Below, piece by piece: positions 28,101-43,100 of a DNA stretch of 64,000 nucleotides. Both the position numbers and the translations under genes were made by a program. Source of the DNA: Tenebrio molitor. Lineage: Eukaryota > Arthropoda > Insecta > Coleoptera > Tenebrionidae. The stretch covers positions 15,686,001 through 15,750,000 of the forward strand of contig NC_091048.1 of NCBI RefSeq assembly GCF_963966145.1. Direction: 5' to 3'. Every line of letters starts with the position of its first letter. Within the stretch, counting starts at the first letter, position 1. The notes beneath the pieces are model-generated. The model made no database searches, had not been told where the DNA came from, and saw only the letters and a program-made list of their open reading frames with translations.

Positions 28101-31100
28101 ATATCTAAAAGATATGCTTGCTTTTGTTGTTTATTTAAAATTATAATGTCTGGTCTGTTATGCTTAATATGAATGTCAGTTAAAATTGTTCTATCAAAAT
28201 ATAAGTTGTAACTGTCATTTTCCAAACAACTTTCTGGTATATAACTATAATGTGGTTGTGTATTCTTTAATAAATTGAATTTAACAGCTAAATTCATGTG
28301 TATAATTTTAGCGAATATATCGTGACGTTTTTTATATTCGCTTTGAGCCAAAACGGTGCAAGAAGAAATGATGTGTTCAATTGTTTCCCCTTCAGTTCCG
28401 CAAATCCTACATTTATCAATTATCGATTGTAAACCGCATATGTGTTTTTTATAATTTCTTGTATTTATAACACGTCTTGTATTGCAAATATAAAACCCTC
28501 CGTCTCAGGGTGAATATTTGATTTCTTAAGCCATGCATGAGAGGCCTGAATATTAACTTCTGGTTGTTCCAGTTCTTTAAAGTATAAAGTATTATTATTA
28601 TAGTTCCTTAATTTGTTAAATTTGAATACTAAACCAATCACGAATTAAAAAGTTATTGAAAATTACCAAACAATACATTACTATATCCACAAATGCTCTC
28701 TTCTTACGATAAGTGCACTTTTCCTGTCTTGTGACTTAGCAACAACACGAAAACTAACTGCATTAATTATTTTATTATTAGTTTAAAAAGTTTTCATGTA
28801 CTCATTTTGCGATTTTTTTTTTTTTGAAAACTGATTCAGAAAATTATCTATTCAAATATTCCGCCACGTTCTAATTTTCTTTAAATACATTTTCTTTTTA
28901 ACCATGCACTTGTATGCAATAACAATAAATAAAGATATATGCAGCATACGACAGTTCATAGACATTCGTCATTTGTCTATGAAAACTTTGTTTTAGCTAA
29001 ATATCTAGTATAAAAAAGAGATTTAAGTACATTTTTATGTAAGCATATTACAGAAGAATATTTGTGGAGTCATAGCCTAATCACAATTATTACTATTACA
29101 GATTAGTTATCAGAACTCGTTTTTTTTTTTGTACATGTACAGTGGCGAGCAATAAATTTTGGTCGTCAAGGTCATTCTTTGACGCAATCGAAAATACTCC
29201 ATTGTAAAACAGTCGTAAATATCATAACCTATCATCATGTTGGATGACATTAATTGTCATTTTTTTCTCAATTTTTTGACACTTTGTTGACGTGGGCATA
29301 TCAGGCAGGGAAATTTTTTAAATTCGTGACAATCTAACCAAATTTTGAAATGACATTGACGACCAAAATTTATTGCTGTAACTAAGATAATTTCTGTGAA
29401 TAAAATGTTGCAGCATCTGCCGAAACTACTTTTTCGAAGAACTCTGTAGATTTTGAATATTTTGAACTTTGTAAGATTCTCAGTAAATAAAACTCTATCA
29501 GTTTTAAGTGTATGATTTTAAGAAATGAAAAATTTACTTTTAATGTTTGATCCCGTTTTTGTTAATTTTAGTTTAGGTAGTATATTTATAAAGAGCGATC
29601 AAATTAATTTGTAATCGAGTATGTCGTTACTTGAACTCCAAGCTCCAATAAACACAGTTTGAAACACAGGTTAGATCTCGACATTTGACATTTAACTGTT
29701 GACATCTGATTTGACAACTTCAACATCTCGACATACAATAAAATTATAGAGCCTTACAATTCCACAGGACTCTTGATATACGGTCTTTTATAGACACATT
29801 GTATATTTCTAGATATAAATTCTATAGCCGAATGCATGGTCGAATTTGGATTTTCATGAAATTCGATGTTCTTTGAATTTAAAAATTATTTATGAGTGTA
29901 ATATCACCTTTCTGGAAATTTGCATAAAGGAGCTCCAACTGAAAACGGAGTTTGATCAATATTAAAACTTTGCTTTTGAGTTATGGACGGTGTTTTGGTA
30001 ATTTAAAATGGGTCGAATCACATGTCTGTCCTCGTCTCATTCAAAATGTAGGTACTCTTTCATGTTTAAAATTAAGTTTGAACATGGACCTTTGAACCAA
30101 AATGTGATTTTCGAGGCATACTATTTATTAAATAGTATATTATGATACAAGTTTATAAGGAAGCCTTTAAAGCACGACGCTATTTTTTATTATACCTGCA
30201 CTACAATCTGAAAATTATAACAGAAAAAGTAAATTGAAATAATTTTTCCGAAGTAATCTGTGTCATTAAGTCATTAATCGTTGATATAGAAATGGTCAAT
30301 TGTTGTTGTTTCGTTGCTATTATAAATTGTGTATAAATGTCTATTTTTACCATTGTTCAAAATATAGGTGAATTTGTTGTTTCCTAAGCGACAAAAACAG
30401 AGATTATGATTCAGGTATAATAAAAAAACGATTAAATACATTTTGTCGAAAATCGCATTCATGAATCTACTATCCAATGAGAAAGCTACGTTTATTGTTA
30501 TTATCATGGATACATAAAATATTTCCGGAAATATTTTTGACAACTCTAGGTGGAAAGAAAAATATTTCCATTTTTATTCGAATTACTACATTTTTATAAA
30601 TAAAAGTTCAATTTGTAGAGGAGTTAAAATTCTACACTCTTGGTGGGTATGTATTTTTAAAAAACTTTAGATACATTTTTTGTCGTTCACTGATGGTTAA
30701 TGTATTCATGCGATTTTCTTGCCGAATATCCCTCTGCATAGATTCATATCCCGAAAATTTTATTTTCGTACAATGCTGACAAAGTAATTAATAACTTAGT
30801 CAGCAATGCACTCAAAAAAAATTTCGGATAGAATCTATGCATCGGGATATTATAAGTGAAAACTGCGTTTTGAGTTGGAGCTCCGCAGAATGCTATAAAT
30901 TATCAGAATTCCAGAAACTGTGCAAACAAAGTTATAAAATAGCTTAATTTACAAATTTGTATTAAAACAAAGTAACCTCGTCCCTAAGGTAGATTAGCAT
31001 TAGATTAGTCCTTGACATCTTTTCTTCCCACGAAAAACAAATTAATTAAACATTTGTGGTTTTGGCACAGTATTACCCTAACAATTGGTGCGATTCTGTT

Positions 31101-34100
31101 TTAAAATTTACCAATATTGCTGTATAACAATGTTGTAGTTGCTGTGATATGTAGCTGTTGATTGGTTGGATCTATGTAAAATCAATATTGTTCAATAACA
31201 ATCTTGCTAAATTTTGAATCAGAATCGCACTAAATGTTTATTTTAAATATTTCAAACAATTTCCAATATCATCACAAATAGAAAGGTTTTTTTTATGAAA
31301 TGTGGTCGGCAATCCAAATATTTTACATAAAGAATTTAAATCTACATTATTTAACATAAAGAATTTTTCCACTCCATATTGGAAAATATGTGGGACATAT
31401 GGGCAGACCCGTGCAATCATTTGTTAGATAAAAAAAAACTATCTAGAAATAAACGCCCACGATTTTTGTCTCAGATTAAAAAAAAAATCATTTCATCCAT
31501 CCATGAGCCATAAATCTTAACAGGGAGAGATAAAAATAATTCACAAGCTTAAAATAATGACCAAGAGCAAATATCCAAATAAATACATTATCTAGAGTTA
31601 TATTTGCACAAAACAATTTACAATTACAACTGAAAAACCTACCTTTACGTACGGATTCGATAGCTTCAACAATGAGCTTTTGGTTAACACCACATAAATT
31701 GGCAGTCAGTTTCTCGCATTTCTTATGACAGTTTACATCACAGTCTGTATACAGAAATAAAACGAATCAGATTTGAAACAAATCACAATAATCAACGCTT
31801 TGCCAGTTTGTTGCACTTTCAATTACAGCGCGTAAACAGTTGTTTCAGTATTTCTACAAGAAAATTTGCGTGACTGTTTTCTATTATACATACGCATAAT
31901 TTACAATGAATTTTTTATTAAAATGTAATAAATTGTTACCAATTTGACGCAAACATATGCGTTACACGCATTAATAGCAACTGGTTAATAAAAGTCTAGG
32001 GCCACGTGCGGTAAACTGAAAGAAAAATGTGCTATATGTTAAAAACAACCAAGTTCAATTAATTAGATAAAAATGTATAAATCTAAACCTATCCATTTTC
32101 TTATTTAAATTGTGACTCACGTTCATGTGCCTTAGCTTACGTCCGACTTTATTATTTCAGATAATTAGGCTCAGTAGGGTTTATTTATAGTTGAATTGCG
32201 TTCAGTGGAGCATGTTGGGAACAATTATAAAGTTTCAACTTCAGAATAATCTGTTTACAATAATAAAAAAAAACGTCATTACGTAAATAAAATAAAATGC
32301 CCTTCACACTGGCATTATCCGACGACAAAACCAAAACAATGACAAATTCTTTAATTTTAAACTTTTCCAAGGACTTGAAATAAGTTAAAATTAAATGGGA
32401 GTGACACAATATTACAATTTTTATTATATACTTCCTGTGTTTGACGATTTATAGCGTTAGCATGTTTATTTAGTCTTGTTTCGAACAACGTTATTGGAGT
32501 TAAATCGTTAGTGCTAGTTGTAACAGAATAAAGGTTAAAACTGCTCTAACCCTTATTTCTGCTGCCAGGGACGCCCGAATCAAAGCCAGAGTCATTTGAA
32601 GACGTACTTGCACCAACTTTATTGCCGTAAACCACGTTGACGTCATACTCGTCGTCGGACGAGGTCTCTTCACTTTCGGTCGACTCTTCTTCACTTTCTT
32701 CTTCACTGCTTTCGGATTCTTGGACCCGCGGCGGCACCGGATGTCGCGGTCTTGGATAATGTCTATGTCTAATCACTTTCGGTGTAGCGTAAATTTCAAC
32801 CGGACACTGCTCGAATTGTTCGGGTTTTTTAAAGGGGTTCATAAAGTGGGATAAGCGATTAGACTGTAAAGGAACGAACGTGGTTTCGGGAGGCTCAGGT
32901 TCAGGTTCGGGTTCGGGTTCGGGTTCGGGTTCAGGAGGTATAAATACCAACAAATCGGGATCATCTTTTGTCGCTTTATTAACAAGAGACCGCTTAGATG
33001 GCATCACCTTCTTCGGAGGTTCCTCCTGAACAGGTTCAGTTTCGATTTCTTCTTGCGGTGATTCCAGTATCTTCTCAGGTTGTAGAATTTGAAGAGGTGG
33101 AGATAGAGATGGCGGTCTTGTTATTTTTTTGGGAGCAATATAAACACTCTCGCGAGGACCAATTGCTTCCCAAAAGTTTTCCCCTTCATTTTCTGTGGAT
33201 TCTTCTTTCTTCAGACATTTTTCAAAAACTTTATTTTCTTTTTTGTTTGAATTGACTTGTTTCTCCAAATTTGTAGTTTTCTTATCTTGCACTTTTGGTG
33301 ATTCTTTTTTTTCTTTTATAATCTCTTGTAGATTAAGATTTGGCTTAAAACCTTTAGGACTCTGTGGTTTGTCATCTTTAATAGCACTAACTGCTGACTT
33401 TTTATTCTCCTCAAGAACTATCTTCTTGTCATGTGTTTGAATTTTTAGAGGTTGTTCAAGATTAATGTGTTTCTTTGTAACAAATTTCTCAGATTTCTTT
33501 TTTTCTTGAATTTTATCTTCTACGACATGATCTGACTTGCTCTTCATCAAATGGCTTTGTTCATCAGTTATCGTCACATTTTTATTTTTAGGTGTCTCTT
33601 GTAAATTCTGCTGTAACTGTACTTGTTCAACGCTACTACTTTTTTTCAAAATATCTTTTCTTGCTTTATTTTCATTAATTTCCTCCTTAGGTAATATTTT
33701 TTCTTCAACACTAGAACTCTTCTTTAGAACCTGCGCAACTTTCTTTACAGCAGTTGTTTCTTTTGTGGGAATTATTGAGAGTTCATTTTTAACGATTTGC
33801 TGTTTTGTAGTTAACTGCTCATCTAATTTTCGCTTCGTTTTATCTTTAAAACTAAGATCATTATTTTTTTCGAATGTTGCTTGGTCTGCTATTTTCTTTT
33901 CGTCAACAATCTTTTCTTGGCTATTTGCTGCCGGCTCTTTATTTTTTTCATTCATTTTATCTACTGACGATTGCGGCGTTATATTTTTGGAATCCAGATG
34001 ATTCTTTTGAAGAGTTGTTTCCTTTTCTTTCTTTTGTTTTGGAATGGAATCTTCGACACTAGCAGTTTTCGCTGTTTCTGTTTTTTCAGATAGTTTCTTA

Positions 34101-37100
34101 ACATCTTCCACTTTATTCTCTTCATTTGATTTTGATTGAACCATTTTTTCATCGTTAGGTTTCTTTAATGTTTTTGCTTCTGTTAGTTTTGCAACGTCTG
34201 AGACTTTATTTATACTGATTGCTTGAGTTTCTGCTTCAAGTTTTGAAGTAACAATTTCTTCAGCACTGTTAGTTTTCTTAACTTCCGTTTGTTCCTTTGG
34301 TTTTGAAGTAATAATTTTTTCAAAGCTATTAATTTTCTTATGCTCCGTTTGTTCCTTTGGTTTTGAAGTAATGATTTTTTCAGAGCTATCAGTTTTCTTG
34401 ACTTCCGGTTGTTCTTTTAATTCTGGAGTAATATTTTTTTCAAAACTATTCATTTTCTTTACATGTTTATCCTCGACCAGTTTTTCATTAATTTTAGTTT
34501 GTATCAATGTTTCACTGACATTATTTGCTTCAGAATTACTGGATTTGTTTGTTGTTGCATCTGTCATTTTCTTCACTTCAAGATTTTTTTGTTGCGCAAC
34601 TGTTTTAATATCCTCACTTGGTTTAGCCACTGTTTGCTTATCATCGTTTTGAACCATTTCCTTCTCAGATGACTTTTTATTACTTTCTATAACAGGTGTA
34701 GAAGAAATTTTATTTTCAATAATATTAGATTTCACATCATCAACTTTATTTTGAGGTAAGAGATTGTTTTCACTTTGATTTTCCTTTTTCAAAACCTCGC
34801 TAACTTTCTTTAGCTCGTTTTTATTTTTCCTTGTCGCAAGTGCTTCTTCTTTTGGTGTTTCCTTAATATCTTCCAAAATGTGACCAACGTGGGCATTATG
34901 ATTTCTTTTTACAATATTGGAAACTAAAGGGTCTTTTGGTTTGGCTACGTGAACAGTACCTTTCTGTTCTTTCATTTCCTGTTTCATATCGTGCTTTAAT
35001 GATTTACTTTTAACCTCTGCAATTTCTTCTACTATCACATTAAATTTGAATTTACTAGTCTTTTTCGGTTTTGGTGATTCAATAATTTCTACTTCATCCA
35101 CGACAGCTTTTAAAGATGGTTTCTCATCTATATCAATCGTCGCCGTTATAATGGGTTTCGGTTTTATTTTAATTTTTTCTATTTCCACCTGAGAAATGTC
35201 CCGAATTGCTTCCTGATAAGCTTTTTCTGTTTCGGGGTCAACATCGACTACATCACTTTCGACACTGCTACTGGTTGAAGTTCTTTTTATTTTTTTCTGC
35301 GTAGGTCTTCGCTGTAGTAAGGATTTATTACATTCGGCATCTGGAGTTAAAGGAGTTAGTACTACCTTTTCATTCGATTTTTTCTTCGTTAACTTTTTCT
35401 TTCTTTTGACACTACCACGCGTATCACAGTTTTCTTGGGCACCTCCTTCACTGATTTCGGTATTTCGTTGATTCATGATCGAGTCAATATCTTTACTCAA
35501 ATCGGCAGAGTTTCGTTTGATTTCTTTCAAAATATCTTCCGTGGAAAATTGACGACTTTGACGCCTTTGTACTTCAATAGGCTGACCAGGATTTAACACC
35601 TCATCAATTTGATCGGTGGTAATGGCTGTACAAATATCGTGAAAACTTGGAGTTTTCTGTATGGCTGATTTCTTGGATCCACGTCTGCTGACTTTTTTCT
35701 CTGGCGATTTAAATATATCTTCTCTGCTACGAATCAAAAACTTTTCTTTCAACAACTCGCCCGGAGTCTTCCTCGGTTTCTTTTCTTCTTCAGTGTACAA
35801 TTCCTTATGTTCAAAATTGTCTCTCCAACGTCTTGTAAATGTGACGTCGGAGGGTAGCATGTCTTTGTGAATAGTTTGTATACGTACCGTAGGACGGTCC
35901 CTCCTGATCACTTTGTTCGGTTTAGCATCCTTCTGTTCGACCGAATTTCTTGGACTTTCAACTTTATTATTTGGACTCGGCGATTTTCGTTCAACTCTTT
36001 CTTCTATCGGCTTGCTGCGTTCATATTTCCGATATTTATTCACAGACACATCTATATCGGCTGTATTGATCTTAATGGGTTTAGCCACTATGAATTTTGG
36101 CGAACTGTGAGCGTTCAATTTTGGTGAATTAATCCGTCGTAAAGGCGACTGACTTTCTGTTATTGTCGCAAGGAGAGGCTTGTAACGGAAACTCCGCGGT
36201 TTCAGCAATGAAGGAGGTGGACGAGTAAAATTTGAAGGTAATAAAGAGGAATGATTCGAATAAGGACCGGGTACATATGTGCCCATGTAACTACTAGTGG
36301 GACTCATATATATTCCAAGTTCAGAATAGTAAGGCATCTTGATTAAAATTAAACGACCAATTAAGATAAAAACACGTGATCAATACAATTCAACCCTGAG
36401 CCAATTTATTTGCTACCTGTTGGATGTTTTATTCCACCACGTGCACTCGACCGATTTTAATAATATTGCACAAAAATAAATAAAGACAATTCAATAAGCT
36501 CTCTCTATCAGTTCGAAACCGATCAATCGAAAACCGTTTATTTTCTTTTTTACACGAAATAATCATATGAACTCCCGCACCAATAAGCGCTGAATGTTAA
36601 ACTGGCAGATTTCTTAGCGGTGATGCCAAACAATCCTATTTTTATCGTGGAAACTGTGACGTTGGAAAGCTCTTGCTAAACTTTATTAGCTCGAACACCT
36701 GTATGTCCGCATACAAAGAACAGACACTGGTGTGTGTATGTCAAAAGATCAGACGCGAAAGGGAAGCCATCTTTGACGTCATTTTGCTCGTTTTTTCTAC
36801 TTTTGATCAAACCGAAAATAGATTAATCAAAATATTTTGGAATCGTAGCTAACGGCTCCCGCCGGTTCCTCGTAACCGTTTTATGGTAGGTAAATAGGTA
36901 GCTTTTTTGCGGTTTTTAATATTTCTTCTTATTTTAGAAATGATTGACGGTAATGTCGACAAACAGGTGCATTGTGATTTCCAAGTGACAATTTGTCGGT
37001 AAAACTGTACGTCCTCGTCTATTTTTTCAGTTTGCTGATTTATTGTTTCTCTCTCCCGATGATTTTACATAACAATTTTACACCTGCTTCAATTTTTTAA

Positions 37101-40100
37101 AATTAATATCTTTATGGTTGTATACAGAGGAAAGATCATTCTTGGCGCGGCAAAGACTAAATGACGTTCGTTAAAATTCGTACGTTTACGACTTTATGGT
37201 AGATTGTGAAATTTGTTCTGCAGCCAAATCAAACTTTACCTGAAAATTATTCGTAAAGAAATTGTTAATGGCACCTGAAAAGGTACACTTATTCTAATAA
37301 GTCGCCAAGCAAATATACTGTCCACCTGGCCTAATTTATTAATAAATTCGGTACAGGTTGCAAAGACACACTTGTCATTTGCAACAGCATTTTTTTTTCA
37401 TATTTCTGAACAAAATAAAGGCACAAAGGGACCAGAAAATCATAGTTTGGGTTGAATATTTTCCAAATAAGTACAGTTTTAAAGTAATTTCAAATGACTA
37501 ATGCCATAAAAGTGCTGTTGCAAATGACAAGTGTGTCTTTGCAACCTGTACCGAGTTTACGTAGTAGTTTATTTAACGAGTTTGTGTGTAAATTGGGCCC
37601 ACTCATGCCAAAAAAGGCCCAATTTACACACGAACGAGTTGAATACAACGTTTTTTTTTTTGTTCGACGAGCACCTTAAAGGTTCCAAATCGTTTTAAAT
37701 CTTTAACATTAGCTTGACGTTTCGTTTTGACAAGTTGTGACATTTATCAAAATCCGTTCACATGGGAGAAAACTCTCAAATTCTGACAGTGTCGAACAAA
37801 AAAGGAACATTATTTCATTGCCAATATCAGAGAAAGATTATCTTCAACACAACAGCTTTATTGTGACAATAATCTTTTCCACTAATTGAAGGTGTATAGT
37901 GTAAAAATACCGGGATATTTTTTTAACATTGAACATAGCCCATACTTATTCCCTATGTTTAGTTTTAAAAAACACAGGTCAATGTATGTATGTATAATTG
38001 TCCGTTTACTCTAAGGTTATATTGGGGCCGTAGAATTATCCGATTGTGTAAAAGTTGATTTTTCTACAATAGAAAACATTTTGTGATTGTAAACAGCAGG
38101 TAAACCCGGCTGGTTGTTTCATTCGAGTGGGACTGAGGCTAATTTGTCGAAATATGAATTCCAATTTATAAATTTTCGTTTTTAGAGATTATGTTGAAAA
38201 ATAAGCTATGAAGGTCTAGTCACAAGGGGGTGTTCTAATCCTATTAAAAAGACCAGTGAATTAACCAGGGTACCATATACTTCGGTTCAGAAAATAATAA
38301 AACTAAACATTCTCCCTTAAACCGGACCTTGTACATCCACCCAACAGCTTTTAAAATTTGATTTATTGCAGGGGCGCGTGGCTTCTGAAACCCACACAAA
38401 AGGGCAGCTTATTAGGAGGTAACTACTTTTACGGCCCCAATATAACCTTAGAGTAAACGGACAATTATAATCACGTAACCAAGGTAACGAAAATAAGTAC
38501 TTGACAGTTTAACAAAATGGTCAAGTTGTTTAAAGAAGAAATACACATAATGCAGTTATTCTATGCCAATCAGAGCATTAGAAATGTGCGTGACATTTCC
38601 AATGCAACACATGGTAGACCAATTCCATCAATCGGAACAATTTTTAACATTATTTCAAAATCTTTGGTGTTCGGTATAGTTGGTTGCATAGCAACTCACA
38701 ATGCATTGATCTGTGTTTTTTAAAATTGAACATAAGGGAAGTATGGACTTTGTTCAGAGTTAAAAAAAAGGTCCCGGTATATTTTGTAGAATTCAAGACA
38801 TCTGTATTCTCTCACACTGTCATTGTTATTTTTATCCTACCGGTGAATGATTTACTTCGTCATCAGATTGGATTGACATTAAACGTCGGGGTAAATGCAA
38901 ATGATTTGTATTCGTACTCTTCACGTCGACAAAATAATATTGTATACTCTACTTAAACATTTCTGATTTAGGTATTTTGTTGATACCATTCAACTTTCAT
39001 TTTCTTTCAAACAAACCATCTCAGGTATTCTTACGGATAAGGAAACATCAACATTAGACAAGGTTACGTTTTAAATTCAGAGAGATGAATTGGAATTATA
39101 ACAACTCGTTTATCTCAATACATGTATTTGAAAAAAAGGAATATAAATTTAAAATTGATTTAACCAAAAAAAAAACAGTTTTTCTTCTGGTATTTCAACA
39201 TTTGAGGTAGTGTAATACTACAATTAATTTTTCAACTTCATTGCTTGTTGTTTCGCGATGCGTAACTGAAATTACTTTTGGATAAGTCCCAGCTGAAAAT
39301 AGTTTTCAGGAAAAATGCATCACACCTTACTGAAAACACTACTATTTGTTTAGCGGTGACTATTCTTAATTTGCAAAATCACAAAAATGCAGTTTTACGA
39401 CTATCCTCGTCTGCTACGATAAACAGAGATGCTCTATTATTAATTAACGTATACTGTAACATAAACGTATGACGGTAAAGTTATATTATGTTATTATTTA
39501 CCTAAAAAAGAAATACCACATTGATGTGTCACCTGTCATTAAGACAGATGCCAAAAAGATTTGTGATCTATTGTCTGTCTACAATTTTTTGTAGCGACCA
39601 GTTTTGGATACGGGAATAAAAATAAACCTTTGGCGGAAGAAGATTTAGAAATTGCGCATGAAGTTAACCCAGGTTATGTATAGGGCATGGGTTAAACTTG
39701 AAAACAATTTACATTTTTTGTTTGTTTGGCTTCAATAAGCCAAAAAAAAATTAAAATTCTATTCTAAATCAGAATAAAAATATAAATAAAGAATAAAAAT
39801 ATTAAACTATTTTTTAAAAATATTTAGCATACCTACTTTCTTGGGTAAATACTCGGTTTTTCATAAAAGGAAAAATTCATATATAATTGATTTCATATAA
39901 ATGTTCATCAAGTGAGCTGTGCATTTGTAAAAGCACCTTTAATTTAGTTACATTACAAAAGTCACATTTATGAAGGTCATGTCCAATAAATCTTTACTTG
40001 GTAAAAATACAAAGACAAAAACAAATAAGAATTACTTTAATTTAATCAGTAAAAAGACGTAACATTGCTTTTGAAATCATCCCTCTACGACAAAAACTGA

Positions 40101-43100
40101 AAAATTTGTCAAATCGGGTTCGCGCAGAGCAAGCAACTTTGAAAGTCAAAGTCACTAGCTTTAGCTTTACTACCAACAGAAAATCAGATTTTCATGGCTT
40201 GCTTAGATGCACATTTATATGAAATTGAGTATAGTTGCATTAGAAAAGACAAAACTGTCGATGACCTATACTATCGTATAGGTAAAAACCATCTATAGAA
40301 TTATTTACTTCTACTCTCCGTAGTTTTTATGTGTACTTCAAAGTAGTGCTAATCTCTCACGGAACTCGTTTAAACATAAACGAGGCGAATAAATCCAATC
40401 ACCATTTTCACTACGATTTCCATTTCTGTAGTATGATTTAATAATAAAAATGGAATGTTCTCTTTGAAACATTTTGAATTATAACCTGCTAACTTGAAAG
40501 TTGTCAAATAAATGTCAAAAATCATTGAAATAAATAATTTCCTAGATAGCTTGTTAATTCCACGACTACTCTGATCCAAAGACTTTTTGATCATACTAAA
40601 GGGTGTTTTTTTTTTAAATTTGGCGTCGAAGTAGGCGTTGGAGAGTCGATTGAGATCGCACCACTCATGTAAAAGCGTAAGATTTAAACAGCTGATCCGT
40701 GATCCGTAACCTGTACAGTGCGTTAACAATCGACAGTTCAACGCCTACTTCGACGCCAAATTAAAAAAAAAACACCCGTTATACGTATTACATAGTTTGA
40801 AAATTCTTAACTGTGTTAATTTACACCTGCAGTTAGGCAACCAACAAAACAAACAGAATGTATGGGATAAAATAAAGTGGTTATAATAACTTCAACAAAT
40901 TAAGACTGACATACACGGGGTCATTATAAATGTTTGTAACAACTAGTGGGCGTAGCGGTGCACCTAAAGCATAGCGCACAGCCACCTACGATGGGACAAC
41001 CATTTATAATGACCCTGTAGGTACCATCAGCGCCATCGAAATGTGAACGAATTTCTGGTGCCATAGAAACGTCTTCTGTTTTGGTCTACTCGCCACTGAA
41101 CAAAGTTTTATTTAATCTTAGACCAAAACAGAAGACGTTTCTAAAGTGCGTCTATCGATATTTTAAAACGACCTTTTGCTTCCTTCAGTGGTTTATTGCC
41201 GGCTAACAAAGATTGTCGTAAAAGTGGTGAGTAACTGATCCTCAATAATCCGCAGGTACCATCGAGAGTTTTTGTTACAGGGAAGGTAAATAATCCCCTA
41301 GTAATGAGACCATCATAAACGACCGAAAATGTTAACTAGTGTTTAAAAAGTCGTTTCAAAATATCGATAGACGCACTTTATACATAGATATAGTAATATG
41401 TATGGGAGATAAGAGAAGATTTCTATTACCTATAGCTTTCTATTACAATTATTACAAGTTTCCCCGAGTTTGGCTACAGCCCTCGCTTTTTCCGCATCGG
41501 TCAAATGTCGTGGCATGTATATAATTATGTTTGTGAAAATATGTCACAAATCTGACACATTAACGCATGCCTATGATTGATGTTCAACACACACTAGGAA
41601 AATTTGGCGTTCACATTTCGATGGCGCCGATAGTACAACTCTAAACGCAACACAAAATACATTTGATAATGGGAACTACATTCATTAAAAATTATAAATT
41701 GTAGTTTTGGACATCCCTAACTAACACAATCCCTAAGGAGCTTTTCCGCAAATGTGTGAACAAGGGGGAAAACTAAAAAACTTCAGGGATGTCCTACTTT
41801 TTGTCAAAATATGATTTATTACACCTACTTACTCATGAAAATTGAATATTTGGTTGCATTTTGAGTTCATCAGGCTCGTACTCTTACGTGAAACACGATG
41901 TATACCGTGCAATCAACAATTACTTAGATAAGGGGCGGCTATGACTTTGACAGTTTCAGATTTTTCGTATCTTTGCTAACTCCGATAATAAACGTCAAAC
42001 AATTGTCATTATTAATAAAATTTTAACGCAAAATAGTATATTAAAACTTGAGTTTTATAAAACTTAATATTAAGACACGAGTCAGGTTTGCAGCACGACT
42101 GCCCCAAGGAGGGTTTTTTATGCTATTTTTTCTAATTTGTTTTACAAATAAAATCAATCTTGCTAATTTAGGGAATTTTGTGACAGTTGGTGACACTTTT
42201 ATTTCAAAGTTTACATATTAAAAGTAAAATTTTAAATTTGAATCTAGACTAAACATAATTATCATTTTTTGCAAGTGAAATTCCAATTTAAAGGTGAATT
42301 ATCCAGAAATACGGCAAATAGCAGAGAATACCACAGTAAATTTGCTGCCGACAATGTGTGTTACCAACTGAAAAAAGTTTCTAGATTTCGGATGTGTTAA
42401 TGGCTTATTAACGTATTCAAAATGAATGCGTTAATAACTTTGTTAAAACAGCAAATTAGAATAATATATTAGTATACGAGTTTAATAAAACGCTTTATTA
42501 TCACACGAATGTGTTTAAAACACGACGACGTAGCGAAGAGTGCTTTAAATGAATGAGTGTGATAATACGTCTTACTAAACGAAAGTACCTAATATACTAT
42601 TTTATCTACTTTACTTTACTAATTCCTGAAATTTTGCCTGCTCCAGTTTTCATATTAGACTAAGGACTTTTGCGGCGGTTGGTAGGTAGATTCCAGTCGC
42701 TTGGTGAAGGGACATTCGGTGGGAATGTGCAGCAACGCTACTTCGTTCGACCGTTCTGTGGATCGATCAGGTCCATTTATTAGTAAATAAGAGTGGTTCC
42801 TATTGGTTGGATATTTGGACCGCGCAAGTTTCCCCCACCAAATGTCCCTTAAGCCGCTAACAGAACTTTTAACAGACATTGACGATTTGTAAAGAGCGAT
42901 CAAAATGATCAAATTAATTTGTAATCGAGTTATCCATGAATCCGAAGTCGTATGTCGTTACTTGAACTCCACGCTCCAATAAACACAGCTTGAAACCACA
43001 GCTTGAAACAGAGGTTAGATCTCGACATATCAATCGCAAAAGACATACGGATTCAAACCCATGGATGACTCGATTACAAATTAATTTTGACTGCTCGATA

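Noticed and set aside
33537..34001. 154-codon plus-strand ORF (and several others at 33.0-36.1 kb)
   Set aside because: Antisense shadows of the 1263-codon minus-strand gene; Phe/Leu/Ser-rich as expected from the reverse of Lys/Glu codons.
42655..42912. 85-codon minus-strand ORF
   Set aside because: No recognisable domain and no neighbouring exon; it ends in the MITE at 42888.
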